Assembly (NCBI RefSeq): GCF_027942865.1
Contig: NC_134526.1
Coordinates: 4,859,784-4,923,783 of the forward strand
Length of the DNA stretch: 64,000 nucleotides
Reading direction: 5' to 3'
From: Odontesthes bonariensis
Lineage: Eukaryota > Chordata > Actinopteri > Atheriniformes > Atherinopsidae
The notes below the pieces were generated by a model that saw only the letters and a list, made by a program, of their open reading frames with translations, was not told where the DNA came from and ran no database searches. Positions 1-10,025 of the stretch are shown in pieces (position 1 is the first letter of the stretch; each line of letters begins with the position of its first letter). Made by a program: the position numbers and the translations under genes.

Positions 1-3
1 CAA

Positions 4-124
4 ATGGCAAGGTGTAGTGTCGGCGGCAAGGGGATGGAGCGTGCGGCAAAACAACGGTCAACTTCAGCAGCTACCTCTCCCTCCAACGGTCCAGGGATCT
101 CCCGGTCCTCTCTCGCTCTCTCTC
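4..124 (+). CDS. possible first coding exon, unidentified
   Basis: An ATG at position 4 opens a frame of 40 codons plus one base that ends at a good donor (C|GTAAGG at 124/125). The peptide is rich in Ser, Arg and Ala and low in complexity, as is common at the N-terminus of large regulatory proteins. I recognise no family. No matching downstream exon was found within the next 10 kb, so the gene would need a very long first intron or the exon may be fortuitous. It lies 200 bp before a hAT insertion. Confidence 0.2.
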
Positions 125-338
125 GTAAGGCTAATGTCCGGTACTGAATCACATAATCCCTTTCATTAACTAAGATACAGGCTTATTCATGGCGAAAAAC
201 CGACAGTAGGTCTTAAACAAATTAGCAACTGCTAACAGCAATGCAGACTTAACCAGGGGAAAGTCTGTTAGCAGGCTAAGCTAAAGGCTAGCAGCGGTTA
301 GCATTCCCGCTCGTCTTTAACGCGTTATGGTTACACAA

Positions 339-1439
339 CAGCGGTGGTTGGTCAATAGAGGGCGCTAGAGCGCCGCCCCTCCCGTGAATCAACCATAACA
401 AATATGAAATTAATTATACATTTGTACATTGCGTTTTTACTCGTGCAGTGGTGTGACAGACTCTGCTGTAGGCTACATGCCACTGCCAGCAACCATTAAA
501 TGCTTTCGACTTTAATCTAGGCTTGCTATTGGATATAAAGCCCTCCTCCAGGTGGTCGCCGGTAACACTGGAGTCTATGAGAGTTAGCAAACTTTTTTAC
601 CGCGAACAAGCAGAGGCAGCTTTTCATTGGCGCATGAAAAATGTATTCTAGTTCGCATCTCTGTGCGCCCAGACCAATGGCAGAGTTTTCCTTATTTTTA
701 ATCTTAACGTGATTGGACAATTCATCGACTCAATCACGTCCATCAAGCAAGCATCCGAGGAAGCGCCGGGCTCTCGGGGAAGAAGACCACAGACAGTAGG
801 ATTGCTGCAGAGGTGAGTCTCTGTTGTAGAAATTAGTTGTTGTCCATTTTTCAGTGCAGTCAAGTCAAGTCAGCTTTATTTATATAGCACATTTAAAAAC
901 ATCAGAATTGATCCAGTCTTCTATATTAGTCCTCAAAACATTAGACACGCCTACCTTTTAATGTGGTCTTTGTTTTTCCTGAATATTTGTACATTTTGCA
1001 ATAGAATAGGAAATTCAGAACCATCATCCCTCCCTACTATTATGTTGTGGTTATGGTATAACATATGGTCTATTTTCATTAAAGTAGCCTACTTTCTGAA
1101 TCTATTCTGCCCCAAAACTCTTCATTTTTGATCAACCCAATGTCTGTCTCTAACTGTATTGATAGTTTAACAATGATCTAGTTGACTGGTGTTTAGATGG
1201 TGTAACATGTGATCTATTCTAATTACAGTAGCCTATATTTCTTTATCTATTCTGTCCCAAAACTCTTTATTTAAGGTCAACAATATCCAAAGTATCTCTC
1301 TAATTGTATTAATACTTGAACAATGGTCTAGTTTAGGTGGTTTTTAGAATTTGTGTGTCGTGTTCTGATTGTGAGGTGCTATTTGACCCGTCACGCGCAA
1401 CTGCGCCCCCCCAACAAATTGAATCACCAGCCGCCACTG
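339..1439. mobile_element. hAT-type DNA transposon, non-autonomous (1.1 kb)
   Basis: The element starts CAGCGGTGGTTGG and ends with the near-complement of that (CCAGCCGCCACTG). It is flanked by a perfect 8-bp direct repeat TTACACAA (331-338 and 1440-1447), the target-site duplication length of hAT. No transposase frame is visible. A short LINE-type tail (about 846-900, minus orientation) sits inside it. Confidence 0.8.
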
Positions 1440-1447
1440 TTACACAA

Positions 1448-2265
1448 CAGCACCGAGTGCATCAAAACACATGAGTTTACCTCTGGCAGCTTCACAGAGT
1501 TCATACACATTGACCACAGGACGACTATCCGTCAGTGTTGGAGGTTAGGAGTGTTTTTCACTTTACTTTTACAGCTTACAGCGCTGATAAGTGACGCTAA
1601 GCATCTCCTACCTGAGCCAGGTGAGGACAGATTGGCTCAGGATACACATACAAAGATGAGAAAATAAGGCGATGCTTCACTACCCCACAACAAACGTGGC
1701 CTCCTGTCTTTTTATGCCGAAAAACAAGTATGAATGGATTTTAAAACTAACACCACCTTTTTATCTCTGACTTTTAACTTGTATATGAAACGACTGTTTT
1801 TTAGCATTTTATAATCCAACAATTTTAACATATTTACACTTCATGAACTATTATTTCTTACCAACACAAATATTTTACTATCTGTATCTGTAAAAGCACT
1901 TTGAATTACCTTGTGTACGAATTGTGCTCTATAAATAAAATTGCCTTGCCTTGCCTTGTATCTGCTTGAATGAAATTAATAGTCACAGGGCTACATATAT
2001 TTGAAAAAAATCAGTAGCATTGTATCTAAATTCGTGTTTACTACAGTCCAGATTCTCTTCTGTTGTCCTCTGGAGATATTTTATTCATGAATTGATGACA
2101 AAGGTTTTCTGGCTCTAATTGCGGCTCTATGTAAAAGTAGTTCATAAAGTACATTTTTATGATTGCAAATCGATAGAATACTTGAAATCCCTGAATAATC
2201 GTTTGCTGCAATTCAACTTCTGTTACGGCCACAGCTAAACGGTTAAGTTTAAGCCGAGCTTGTTG
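1448..2265. other. no gene seen; one LINE/SINE 3' tail
   Basis: No supported coding exon. At about 1890-1957 lies a common fish retroposon tail (cactttgaattacc... then ataaaattgccttgcc), in plus orientation. The rest is AT-rich unique sequence in which I see nothing. Confidence 0.5.
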
Positions 2266-2273
2266 CATCTGAA

Positions 2274-3177
2274 CAGAGGTGGGTAGAGTAGCCAAAAATT
2301 GTACTCAAGTAGAAGTACTGTTACTTCAGAATAATATGACTCAAGTAAAAGTAAAAAGTAATCATCCAAATAATTACTTGAGTAAGAGTAAACAAGTACT
2401 GAGTAACTGTTGAGTAACGTCTGATTTATTTGTTAACACAAGCATAGCTTAAATTAAAATAATCCAGGTAAATTCAAGTACTTCAATAAAAAATAAAAGA
2501 GACTTAGGAAATGTTTAAAACATATGTAACCCATATGGAACCTAAAAAACAAACATTCATCTATCCATGGGGGGGAAAACGAGTTTAGGAAACTTACCGC
2601 TACATGTTTCTTCAAGTTAGATGTTGAGTTTCTGCTGAAATGTGCGTTTGTTTTGGTTGACACAGAAGACACATAATGTAGCTGCTGTTTCTCACTCTTT
2701 GTGAGGTAAACATGCTTTCAGTATGAGGCCTCGTCTGCGTCTTCATTTCCCACCGTTGGTTCTGACATTTTTCATCTGTTTCTTTGTTTGTTTGCTACGA
2801 CTGCTAATGCTAAAGCTAACCCGTCCCGCCGCTGAGATCGAGTACGGTCACGTGACCAGACTGCACGGCTGCGTCTGATTGGTGGAACACAGTCAGGTGG
2901 TAGAGCTTTTGGTGGAAGTCTCTCTCTCTGTCAGAATAAAACATTAAAATGAGGCGTACGCGGGGGGATAAAAATAATGAGGCGTAGAATACCAAAGAGG
3001 TAAGAAGAAAAGTAACCAGCTCATTGTAGCCTAATGTAGCGGAGTAAGAGGACAGCTTCTGCTGCACACATCTACTCAAGGAAAAGTAAAAAGTATAGAG
3101 ATTTAAAACTACTCCTAGAAGTATAATGTTTTCAAAAACTTACTGAAGTAAATGTAACTCGTTACTCCCCACCTCTG
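2274..3177. mobile_element. hAT-type MITE (CAGAGGTGGGTAGAG family)
   Basis: The termini are CAGAGGTGGGTAGAGTA and its inverted partner ending CCCCACCTCTG. The element is flanked by a perfect 8-bp duplication CATCTGAA (2266-2273 and 3178-3185). The ends carry the 'ACTCAAGTA / AAAGTAAAAAGTA' repeats typical of a very abundant fish hAT MITE. It is 904 bp with no transposase. Confidence 0.85.
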
Positions 3178-3185
3178 CATCTGAA

Positions 3186-4130
3186 TATATTTGAAGAAAT
3201 TTCAAATGCCTTCGAGCATGATTTTTGGAGAAAAACCCGACAGCTCGAGCGGGTGAAAATGGAATCACTCTTTTCCACCTGAAAGGCTGGGATTTCTGAA
3301 TGAATGAGGCAGCTGGTCACATCCTCCCCCCTGGGAGCGCTGCAGATTCACCCTCTGATTTAAATGCCAACTAAATCCGGAGCTTCGGCTCAGCCTTTCG
3401 GTGTGGGATTCAGACGGGCTGAAGGTCTGACGGGCAAGGAAGCCAAAGACAGGGAGGCAGCCGCCATTTTTCATTGCGTTCATTGAGATTATGCTCGACT
3501 GTAACTTTTCTTAAAAACAAGAGTACATTAAAAACACGACATCTGTGCCTGATATTACATCCTGCTGCACACATCGAGGACCACTGAAGCTGACAAATGG
3601 AGCTCCGGTGCAATGTACCCATGAGCGTAGATAAGCCATCATTCACTCTGAAGTCATTCCACAACGTGTCAAGAACATTTCCAGTAAAAGTCTGTTTGTG
3701 TTATTGGCTAAGGGTTCCTTTAAGTCCTCAAAAATGATGCAAACAGCTCCGCGAGGAAACGTCAGCGGGAAAAATGAAGCAATCTTCTTTCTCCAGAAAG
3801 CATGGAGGTGTCAAGATATCATGTTCGTCATCTGTTCACATCCAAACAAGAAGCTCCTGCACCTGATAAAGGCACATTCAAAGCTCTGAGGTGCGGGGAC
3901 TGTTTAATTCTATAACGAAAAGAGCGATTACAATCTGTGTTTCTTATAAATAATTGATCTAAAGCGATGATCTGAACAACAATAGCTTTATCCGCCCAAG
4001 TATTATGAGTAAAGCCTGATTTATTTCTTCCCTCTGAGCTGCACTGTCCTCCAGAACCTTTTAAACATATCAGAGAGTATCACAAGTAATTTAATTAGAA
4101 TATCTGTGAAATAGGAACCCGCCGGTTTTG
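3186..4130. other. unique sequence, no gene seen
   Basis: The short open frames on both strands lack recognisable domains and convincing splice partners. Nothing else stands out. Confidence 0.4.
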
Positions 4131-4156
4131 CTACATTTAAGGAATGTTGGATTTAT

Positions 4157-5115
4157 TTTGACATTTTAACAGCAACAAATGAAGAAACAGGAAGTCAGGC
4201 CACATAGCAATCTTAAAGTCTGTGTAAAAGCAGTAATAAATGTGTTCTGTGTCTGAAATGGCACAAAAACGTTTTTAAATGTCCATCCAAACAAAAATGA
4301 CAGAATATAAATTGACGAGGAAGTTAATTAAATATAATTCTGTATCGGTTATGTCCTCAAATCCAGATGCTTGTGGTTAAACAAGTTAATTTAGAGGCAA
4401 ATCCAGCTGTGTTTGTCCGGTTGGTAGCCTACAGTTAATCATTTAGTTATGTTAATAATTCACATAATTCAACAACAATTTTCAGAAGCTGATCAGAGAT
4501 CACAAGATTTTGTCATTTTAACAGCAACAAATGAAGAAACAGGAAGTCAGTATCATTGAAATTCATCTCCTGAGAACCATAAGGCCACATAGCAATCTTA
4601 AAGTTTGTGTAAAAGCAGTAATAAATGTGTTCTGTGTCTGAAATGGCACAAAAAAGTTTTTAATTCTCCATCCAAACAAAAATGACAGAATATAAATTGA
4701 CTAGGAAGTTAATTAAAAATAATTATTTGTCGGTTATGTCCTCAAATCCAGATCAGCACATGCTTCTCTTCACCAAAACAGGAGGAAGACTCTTTGTAGC
4801 TTTCTACTAGCTTACCGCTACTAGCTTAATGCTATTAGCTTACCGCTACTAGCTTAATGCTATTAGCTTACCGCTACTAGCTTACAGCTACTAGCTGAGA
4901 TGGGAATAGCAGGGATGTTGATTGCCATAGATGCTATTAGCACATAGTCTCTGTAATTAGCCAGAAACTTAAAAGTGCCTATTCTGCTACACTTAAGTTT
5001 GACATTGCGAGTTCCTTAGTTCGCACGTTTATCTTAGTGTGTAGAGTTTACGGTTGTGGTTTAACAAGTTAGTTTAGAGGCAAACCCGGCTGTGTTTGCC
5101 CTGTTGGTACAGTTC
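4157..5115. repeat. local imperfect tandem duplication (about 355-bp spacing)
   Basis: A block beginning cattttaacagcaacaaatg recurs about 355 bp later (about 4160 and 4515) with long matching stretches after it. Part of it (tttaacaagtta.tttagaggcaaa) appears again near 5060. Between the copies, 4797-4896 holds a short tandem array of 'gctactagcttaccgctactagctt'-like units of about 15 bp. Confidence 0.65.
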
Positions 5116-5599
5116 CTGTCGGTTAGCATCCCCAGTGCAGATAACATTTATGTTGTGATACGTGAGGGTTTTGTGTTTTGATTTTTTTTCAATGTTTTGT
5201 TGCTGTTAAGCTTCTTCTTCTCCATTACAGCGTGTCGCCTACACCCAAAAGCATGGAATTTGCCATTGATCTGAGCACCCTTTGACACTGAAATAGAAGT
5301 ATAACAGCTGAGGAGCCTGAACTCCTGAACTGGTCAAGTGAGGCGAACCGATAACACCGCATTGGCGACGAATTACGGCGTGAAAGTGAGTCCCCGGTGG
5401 GAGTTTTCTGTGAAGCACCTGCTCTCATGTTGTGTTCGTCAGTGAGCAGAGTGAAGCTGGAGTTCAGTGAATAAAAGTCTGAAGTATAATAAGTGGGGAA
5501 ATCCAGTAAAAAAAAGAATAAACATATTCTTCTTTAGAACATTTAAAAAGCTGCTGCATGCATTCAATCCATCCTCAAATTCATTGATGATACCAGGTG

Positions 5600-5821
5600 A
5601 GCTCAGTATCTGTGGAGCAGTGAACATAAACCCAGAATCTGAGGCAGAAGCAGAGTTAGTTCAGCTCTGAGCAGCTTTAAAGTGAATATCTGCTCTGAGC
5701 TCCTTTCTCCTCCAGCACACCCTGAACCCTCTCAGACGAGCTTTCTGTCCTTTCTTTAAGGAGTCTTCAGGAATAGTTCTCCAGGCTTCTTGAAGGACAT
5801 CCCAAAGCTCTTCTTTTAGAG
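5600..5821 (-). pseudogene. Tc1/mariner transposase 3' remnant
   Basis: Read on the minus strand, about 5695-5821 encodes a fragment like 'EELWDVLQEAWRTIPEDSLK', the C-terminal end of Tc1-type transposases. It closely matches the tail of the better-preserved relic at 48.3-49.0 kb. The flanking 5600-5695 carries the same 'gagcagctttaaagtgaatatctgc' sequence seen in the 124-bp minisatellite near 62.3-63.1 kb. Confidence 0.6.
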
Positions 5822-6123
5822 CTTTGGCATCCTAGTTTCCTCTTTTCTTGGGCTTTCCAGTAAACAGCGGTAACAATCCAGGAGCCTGATCAAAGATTAT
5901 TTTTACTGAACATCTGAAATCTGGACGAAAGTCAAGAGAAACACCACTGCAAACCAACAACAAAAACAATCCCACATGAAAAGTGTAACAGATGTCGTGC
6001 ACAGAGGAGAAGACACTGCAGAGGAGTGAAAACAGTTCGGTTTCAGTGTTACCGAAGGTTTGCACTTGCAGGGACACTCCTGAATGTTACACTGCTCCAC
6101 CTGGACAGACAGGCAAACCTCAG
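5821..6123 (-). repeat. 300-bp dispersed repeat, inverted twin of 36.3 kb copy
   Basis: This block is almost identical, in inverted orientation, to 36346-36655 inside an ift70 intron. It contains a short Cys-rich open frame with no recognised domain. It replaces the left end of the hairpin MITE that follows at 6124. Confidence 0.7.
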
Positions 6124-6470
6124 GCTGTTTTGCTTCTCAAAACAATATGCGTTCAACAGAGTAATACATTTGCATCACAAAATGGTTCTCCAGGAAAAAG
6201 TCAGACCTCACAATCTCTTGGCCCTATTTTCTCTCCCTTCGTATCACTGCCTGCTGTGCAGACCGAGCAGCAAACACCGTAACAGGCGCGGCTGTCGGCA
6301 GCAGGCAGTGATACGAAGGGAGAGAAAATAGGGCCAAGCGATTGTGAGGTCTGACTTTTTCCTGGAGAACCATTTTGTGATGCAAATGTATTACTCTGTT
6401 GAACGCATATTGTTTTGAGAAGCAAAACGCTTTATTTTTTAAACCCCAGCCAACTAGCCGGACTACCTAC
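6124..6470. mobile_element. hairpin MITE, TTAA family, both ends truncated
   Basis: This is a long inverted-repeat element. The arms, about 6126-6255 and 6296-6434, are near-perfect complements around a loop of roughly 40 bp that contains tgcagaccgagcagcaaac. Full copies elsewhere in the window start AGGGACAGTTCGCC and are flanked by TTAA (Kolobok/Angel-like, or piggyBac-like). Here the loop carries no satellite, which makes it a useful unexpanded reference copy. Confidence 0.75.
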
Positions 6471-6762
6471 TACTACTCCTCTCTCCGGATGGTGGAGCTC
6501 CTCTAAGGCTGAGCCCCGCCCCCCTCTGAAGAAAACTCATTTCAGCCACTCGTATCCACGACCTCCTTCTTTGCGTCTCTACTCAGATCTGTGCCCACAG
6601 GTGAGGGTTGGAGCAAAGATGGAGCAGCAACCTGAAAGCTTCTCCTTCCGGCTCAGCTCCCTCTTCACCACAACGGAGCGGAGCAGCGCCCTCATTACTG
6701 CTGACGGAGCCCCGATCCGTCACTCACCATCACTGAGAACCAGAACCAGAGATGCTGAAACT

Positions 6763-7326
6763 TGTTATTATCGCGCATTAACGCATTTGTTTTTTAAAAT
6801 TTATTTTAAAATTTATTTTATTTTGTAAAAGTCTGCTGCTGTCTGCTGTGGAACAGGAAAAGAAAGTAATCGGCGGATCCACCAAACATGGAGAAGGGTA
6901 CGGAACTTTTACTCGGCCATTTTCATTTTAAAGTTCTTCCAGACGGCGGAGTCGACAGAACCAAAGTCATCTGTAAACACTGCCAAGTTGAATTGTCTTC
7001 TCAGCGTAGTAGTTCCAGTCTAAAATATCACTTAAAGGCAAAACACACAACTGATAGCAGCAAGTCATTCAAGGAAACAGACAGTGGAGCGAGGCTTCTA
7101 CATAAAAACTACAGAAAGATGCTGATGTTAAAAGTGTGTTTGCACATCAAATGTTATGGCACTTTCATTCATATGGCAGCACATTTAAAATAAAGCTAAA
7201 TGCTAAAAGCTATACACTACTTTTGGATTCATTTTTGGATTCTGCGTACAAATGCGATTAATCGTGATTAATCAGGGAAATCATGTGATTAATTAGATTA
7301 AACATTTTAATCGTTGCCCAGCCCTA
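6763..7326 (+). mobile_element. non-autonomous hAT element with BED-finger frame, copy 1
   Basis: The right end (cgttgcccagcccta) and the interior match four other copies in the window. The left terminus is missing, beginning near ttgttattatcgcg. Full copies end TAGGGCTGGGC and have 8-bp target duplications matching at 7 of 8 bases. Only one unit of the 32-bp subterminal repeat is present. Confidence 0.75.
6888..7193 (+). CDS. 101-aa BED-type zinc-finger protein of hAT element
   Basis: The frame starts MEKGTELLLGHFHFKVLPDG. The BED-type metal ligands are C29, C32 (CKHC), H48 and H53 (HLKAKH). BED fingers are the N-terminal DNA-binding domain of hAT transposases. The catalytic RNase H-like domain and the hAT dimerisation domain are absent and the frame stops at 101 aa. 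Its function as a free finger is unknown. Four copies in this window are full length and nearly identical. This one has Ile in 'LHIKC' where the others have Asn. Confidence 0.55.
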   Translation: MEKGTELLLGHFHFKVLPDGGVDRTKVICKHCQVELSSQRSSSSLKYHLKAKHTTDSSKSFKETDSGARLLHKNYRKMLMLKVCLHIKCYGTFIHMAAHLK

Positions 7327-7329
7327 ACT

Positions 7330-8094
7330 ATAACACATGTACACTGGATGGTCAAACTCCCACGATCTCCTCGGTACTTCTGTGAGGGTAAAGATCCGGT
7401 CCTTCTGTTCCTCGACCTGAGAGAAAACCACGCTGCTGTACCCTGATTCCTGATTCTTATAGCATCAAAGCAAGACTCCTTTGAAGCGGGCAGGATCAAA
7501 GCTTTAATCTGCTTTTAAGTTGTAGAAACGTGGACATCATTAACCGTCTTCTGATTTTAGATCAAAGCGAATTCAAGACAAATTTTGAAGAAGCAACTGA
7601 GCCGACAAATTAATGCAGTGAAAGAGTTTATTTGAGCTCAGATAAAGCGGCACGAAGACGAGACACAAGCAGACGAGATGTCCGAAATGTTAACAATTCA
7701 AAAGCAGTTACAGTTTAATGTGCTTTTGTGTTGTCGGGGTTGATATTACAGCTCGTTTTAGGTTAAAACATCACGGTCTCTGATTGACGACAGTCTATAA
7801 AACACTGTGTTTTATAGATGCAACATCACCCAATTCTGCAGAATTTGATCAAATGCCAGATGGTTTAAAATGAAGAATATAAACCGTCTTGTGTGTCTTT
7901 TAAGGCAGAGAAAACTTCACTTTCAGTCGTAATCACTCCATCATAAATGAACTGAAGGGCATCGGCCAAAAGTTACAGTCAATGTCATCAAGGGCAGGCA
8001 ATTATTTCAATAATTGGTTAACGGTAAAGTGGCGTCTTAATCAGGAGACGAGAGGGAACAATGAAGGCTGATAAATGTTCCTTAAACATTCTTT
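7330..8094. other. no gene seen; small perfect palindrome
   Basis: There is no supported exon. At 7794-7818 is a perfect inverted repeat (12-bp arms TCTATAAAACAC / GTGTTTTATAGA around one base). The remainder is unremarkable AT-rich sequence. Confidence 0.5.
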
Positions 8095-8096
8095 TG

Positions 8097-8509
8097 CACT
8101 GGAAAAAATTCCCCTCCAAAAATAAGTAAGAAAAACAACAAATACAAGACGTTTTTGCTTGAAATAAGCAAAAAAATCTGCCAATGGAACTAGTGAAGAT
8201 CGGCTTGTCAAGATTTCTCGAAATAAGATGTGATATTTAGGACTTTTGAGATAAAAATGATCTTGAAATTATCTTAAAAACCTCTTCAAATATCAAAAAA
8301 AAGCTTGTTTCATATGAAATCCGACTCAATACAATTCGTTTTCAAAACTTTTTCATTTAACAAGATATTCCAGATGTATTGTCTTTAAACAAGTCCCTAT
8401 ATCTGGCTGAAATGGTACTTGTTAGGCAGTGTCTTATATTAAGTGTAATGAGATATTTTGACTAGAAATGAGACAAATATACTTGGTAAAACTTTGATTT
8501 TTTCCAGTG
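8097..8509 (+). mobile_element. CACTGG-ended MITE (CACTA/CMC-like?), copy 1
   Basis: The terminal inverted repeat CACTGGAAAAAAT bounds a 413-bp element without coding capacity. It is flanked by a 2-bp direct repeat TG (8095-8096 and 8510-8511). Four further copies are in the window. CACTG ends with 2-3 bp duplications are known for the EnSpm/CACTA group, so that assignment is an inference. Confidence 0.7.
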
Positions 8510-8945
8510 TGTCTGTCGGACCAACATTCAGGTCTCATAAAAAGCTGGAAAAACTTGGTTTTTACTTCAAATGTGACTTTTTATACAATGAGAATAGTTG
8601 CTGTGTCAGTTTTAAAGCACCCGCTGGCTTCTGTAGGGCCCAACTAAACCTTTAGATATGATAAAGGTCCTTAAAGGGATCATTTTAGGAGGAAATTAAC
8701 GAGTTAAACAGATGACCTAATAAGCTGCAGAGCAGAAACTTTATCTGCCTGTTGTTTAGACAATGTGCACGCAGATTATTCAAGAATATTCACGATTTAA
8801 CCACAAAATCACCCCCTGAGGTGAACCCTACGATAAGTGCTGAGTGGACTAAAGTTTGGGAAGTTTATGGCTGAGTATGGGTGTTTTGGCTATTTTCAGT
8901 TAATGGGAGACGAGGCTTTTGAGAAAAGAGATTAAAATACTCTTA

Positions 8946-9657
8946 GGGCGTATTCACACCTACCTCGTTTGGTCCGGACCAAACGACCAAACGGACCAGA
9001 TTTCCGTTGGTTCGGACCTTTTGGGATGGTCTGAATACAAACCACCGAACTCTGGTCCGGACCAAACAAGCGGACCGAGACCGAGCTGAAAGGTCGGACT
9101 CGGTCCGGATCAAACGAACACTGGTGCGGATCTTTTGGAGGTGTGAAAGCAGACCTGACCTAATCCCAGACTTTTTGCTTTTTTGTACCTCGGGAGCATC
9201 CGTCGTTTGTCTGCTGCTAGGTAACAAAACAGAGCGTCGTTCTTCTAATTACTAGACCGGCTGTGGTAAAGCTAACGAAAGACCGAAAATAATATTTCTA
9301 GACCGAAAATGAGTAGGGGCCAAACGTGGGCCGAAGAGGAGACCCGTGCTCTTGTGGACGTTTGGGCAGATGCCCACATATCATATACGTTGAAAAAACA
9401 TATAGTTTTGATTATATTAAAAGCAATAACGGCACGGAAAGCGTCCATGACTACATTCACTTTTGAACTTAGCACTTTGTGTTGCGCGTGTCGATTCTGA
9501 CCAATAGCCGAAAGACTTCAGGGCGCGTGGCTTTGTTGACATATTTTGGTCCGTTTACTGAAATGTACAGTCTGAAAGCGAACCGCACCAAAATAAAAAA
9601 AAAAAGGTTCGGACCAAAGCAAGTGAACTATCGGACTTTCCTGGTCTGAATACGCCC
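8946..9657. mobile_element. PIF/Harbinger-type element (712 bp)
   Basis: The ends are GGGCGTATTCACACC and its inverted partner GAATACGCCC, flanked by TTA on both sides (8943-8945, 9658-9660), the 3-bp target duplication of Harbinger. Subterminal GGTCCGGACCAAAC palindromes repeat at both ends. A Myb/SANT-like frame remains inside. Confidence 0.8.
9309..9500 (+). pseudogene. Harbinger Myb/SANT-like protein fragment
   Basis: The frame begins MSRGQTWAEEETRALVDVWA, the first helix of the Myb/SANT-like (trihelix) protein that accompanies Harbinger transposase. Similarity fades after about 40 residues, and no second or third tryptophan helix follows in frame. I read it as a truncated remnant. Confidence 0.55.
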
Positions 9658-9660
9658 TTA

Positions 9661-10025
9661 AAGAGGCTAAACTTACTGTGCAGGAGCAAAAAGCTTTTAA
9701 AAATCCCTTCCAAGGCATCACTACTGCCGCTTTGTCGGCGCTCTTTGGCGTCACAGACTGATGGACTGATGTGCTAATGCAGTCGGAGGTCTTATTCTAA
9801 GTCAAGCTAATTTCTTTTTATGTAAGTTTTGGTCATAGGATTTAAAAATGGTGCCTGAAATCTTCACAGCAGCTCAAAACTTTCTCTAATATCAAGCTAA
9901 TTGTTTTCTGGAGAGCTGACAAAACGTCAGGATTTGATGGCCGAGGAATGAAAGCAAGTTGGTAAAACAATAAAGTTAAAGCACAGAAACAAACATCCGA
10001 CTAAAAGAAGCTCCTTGTTGCACGG
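9661..10025. other. downstream flank of the secreted-protein gene
   Basis: This is the likely 3' UTR and flank of the minus-strand gene ending at 10026. No clear minus-strand AATAAA was identified close to the stop codon. Confidence 0.4.

Noticed and set aside
1353..1667. 104-codon plus-strand frame
   Set aside because: It crosses the end of a hAT element and its target duplication, so it is not an ancestral coding unit.
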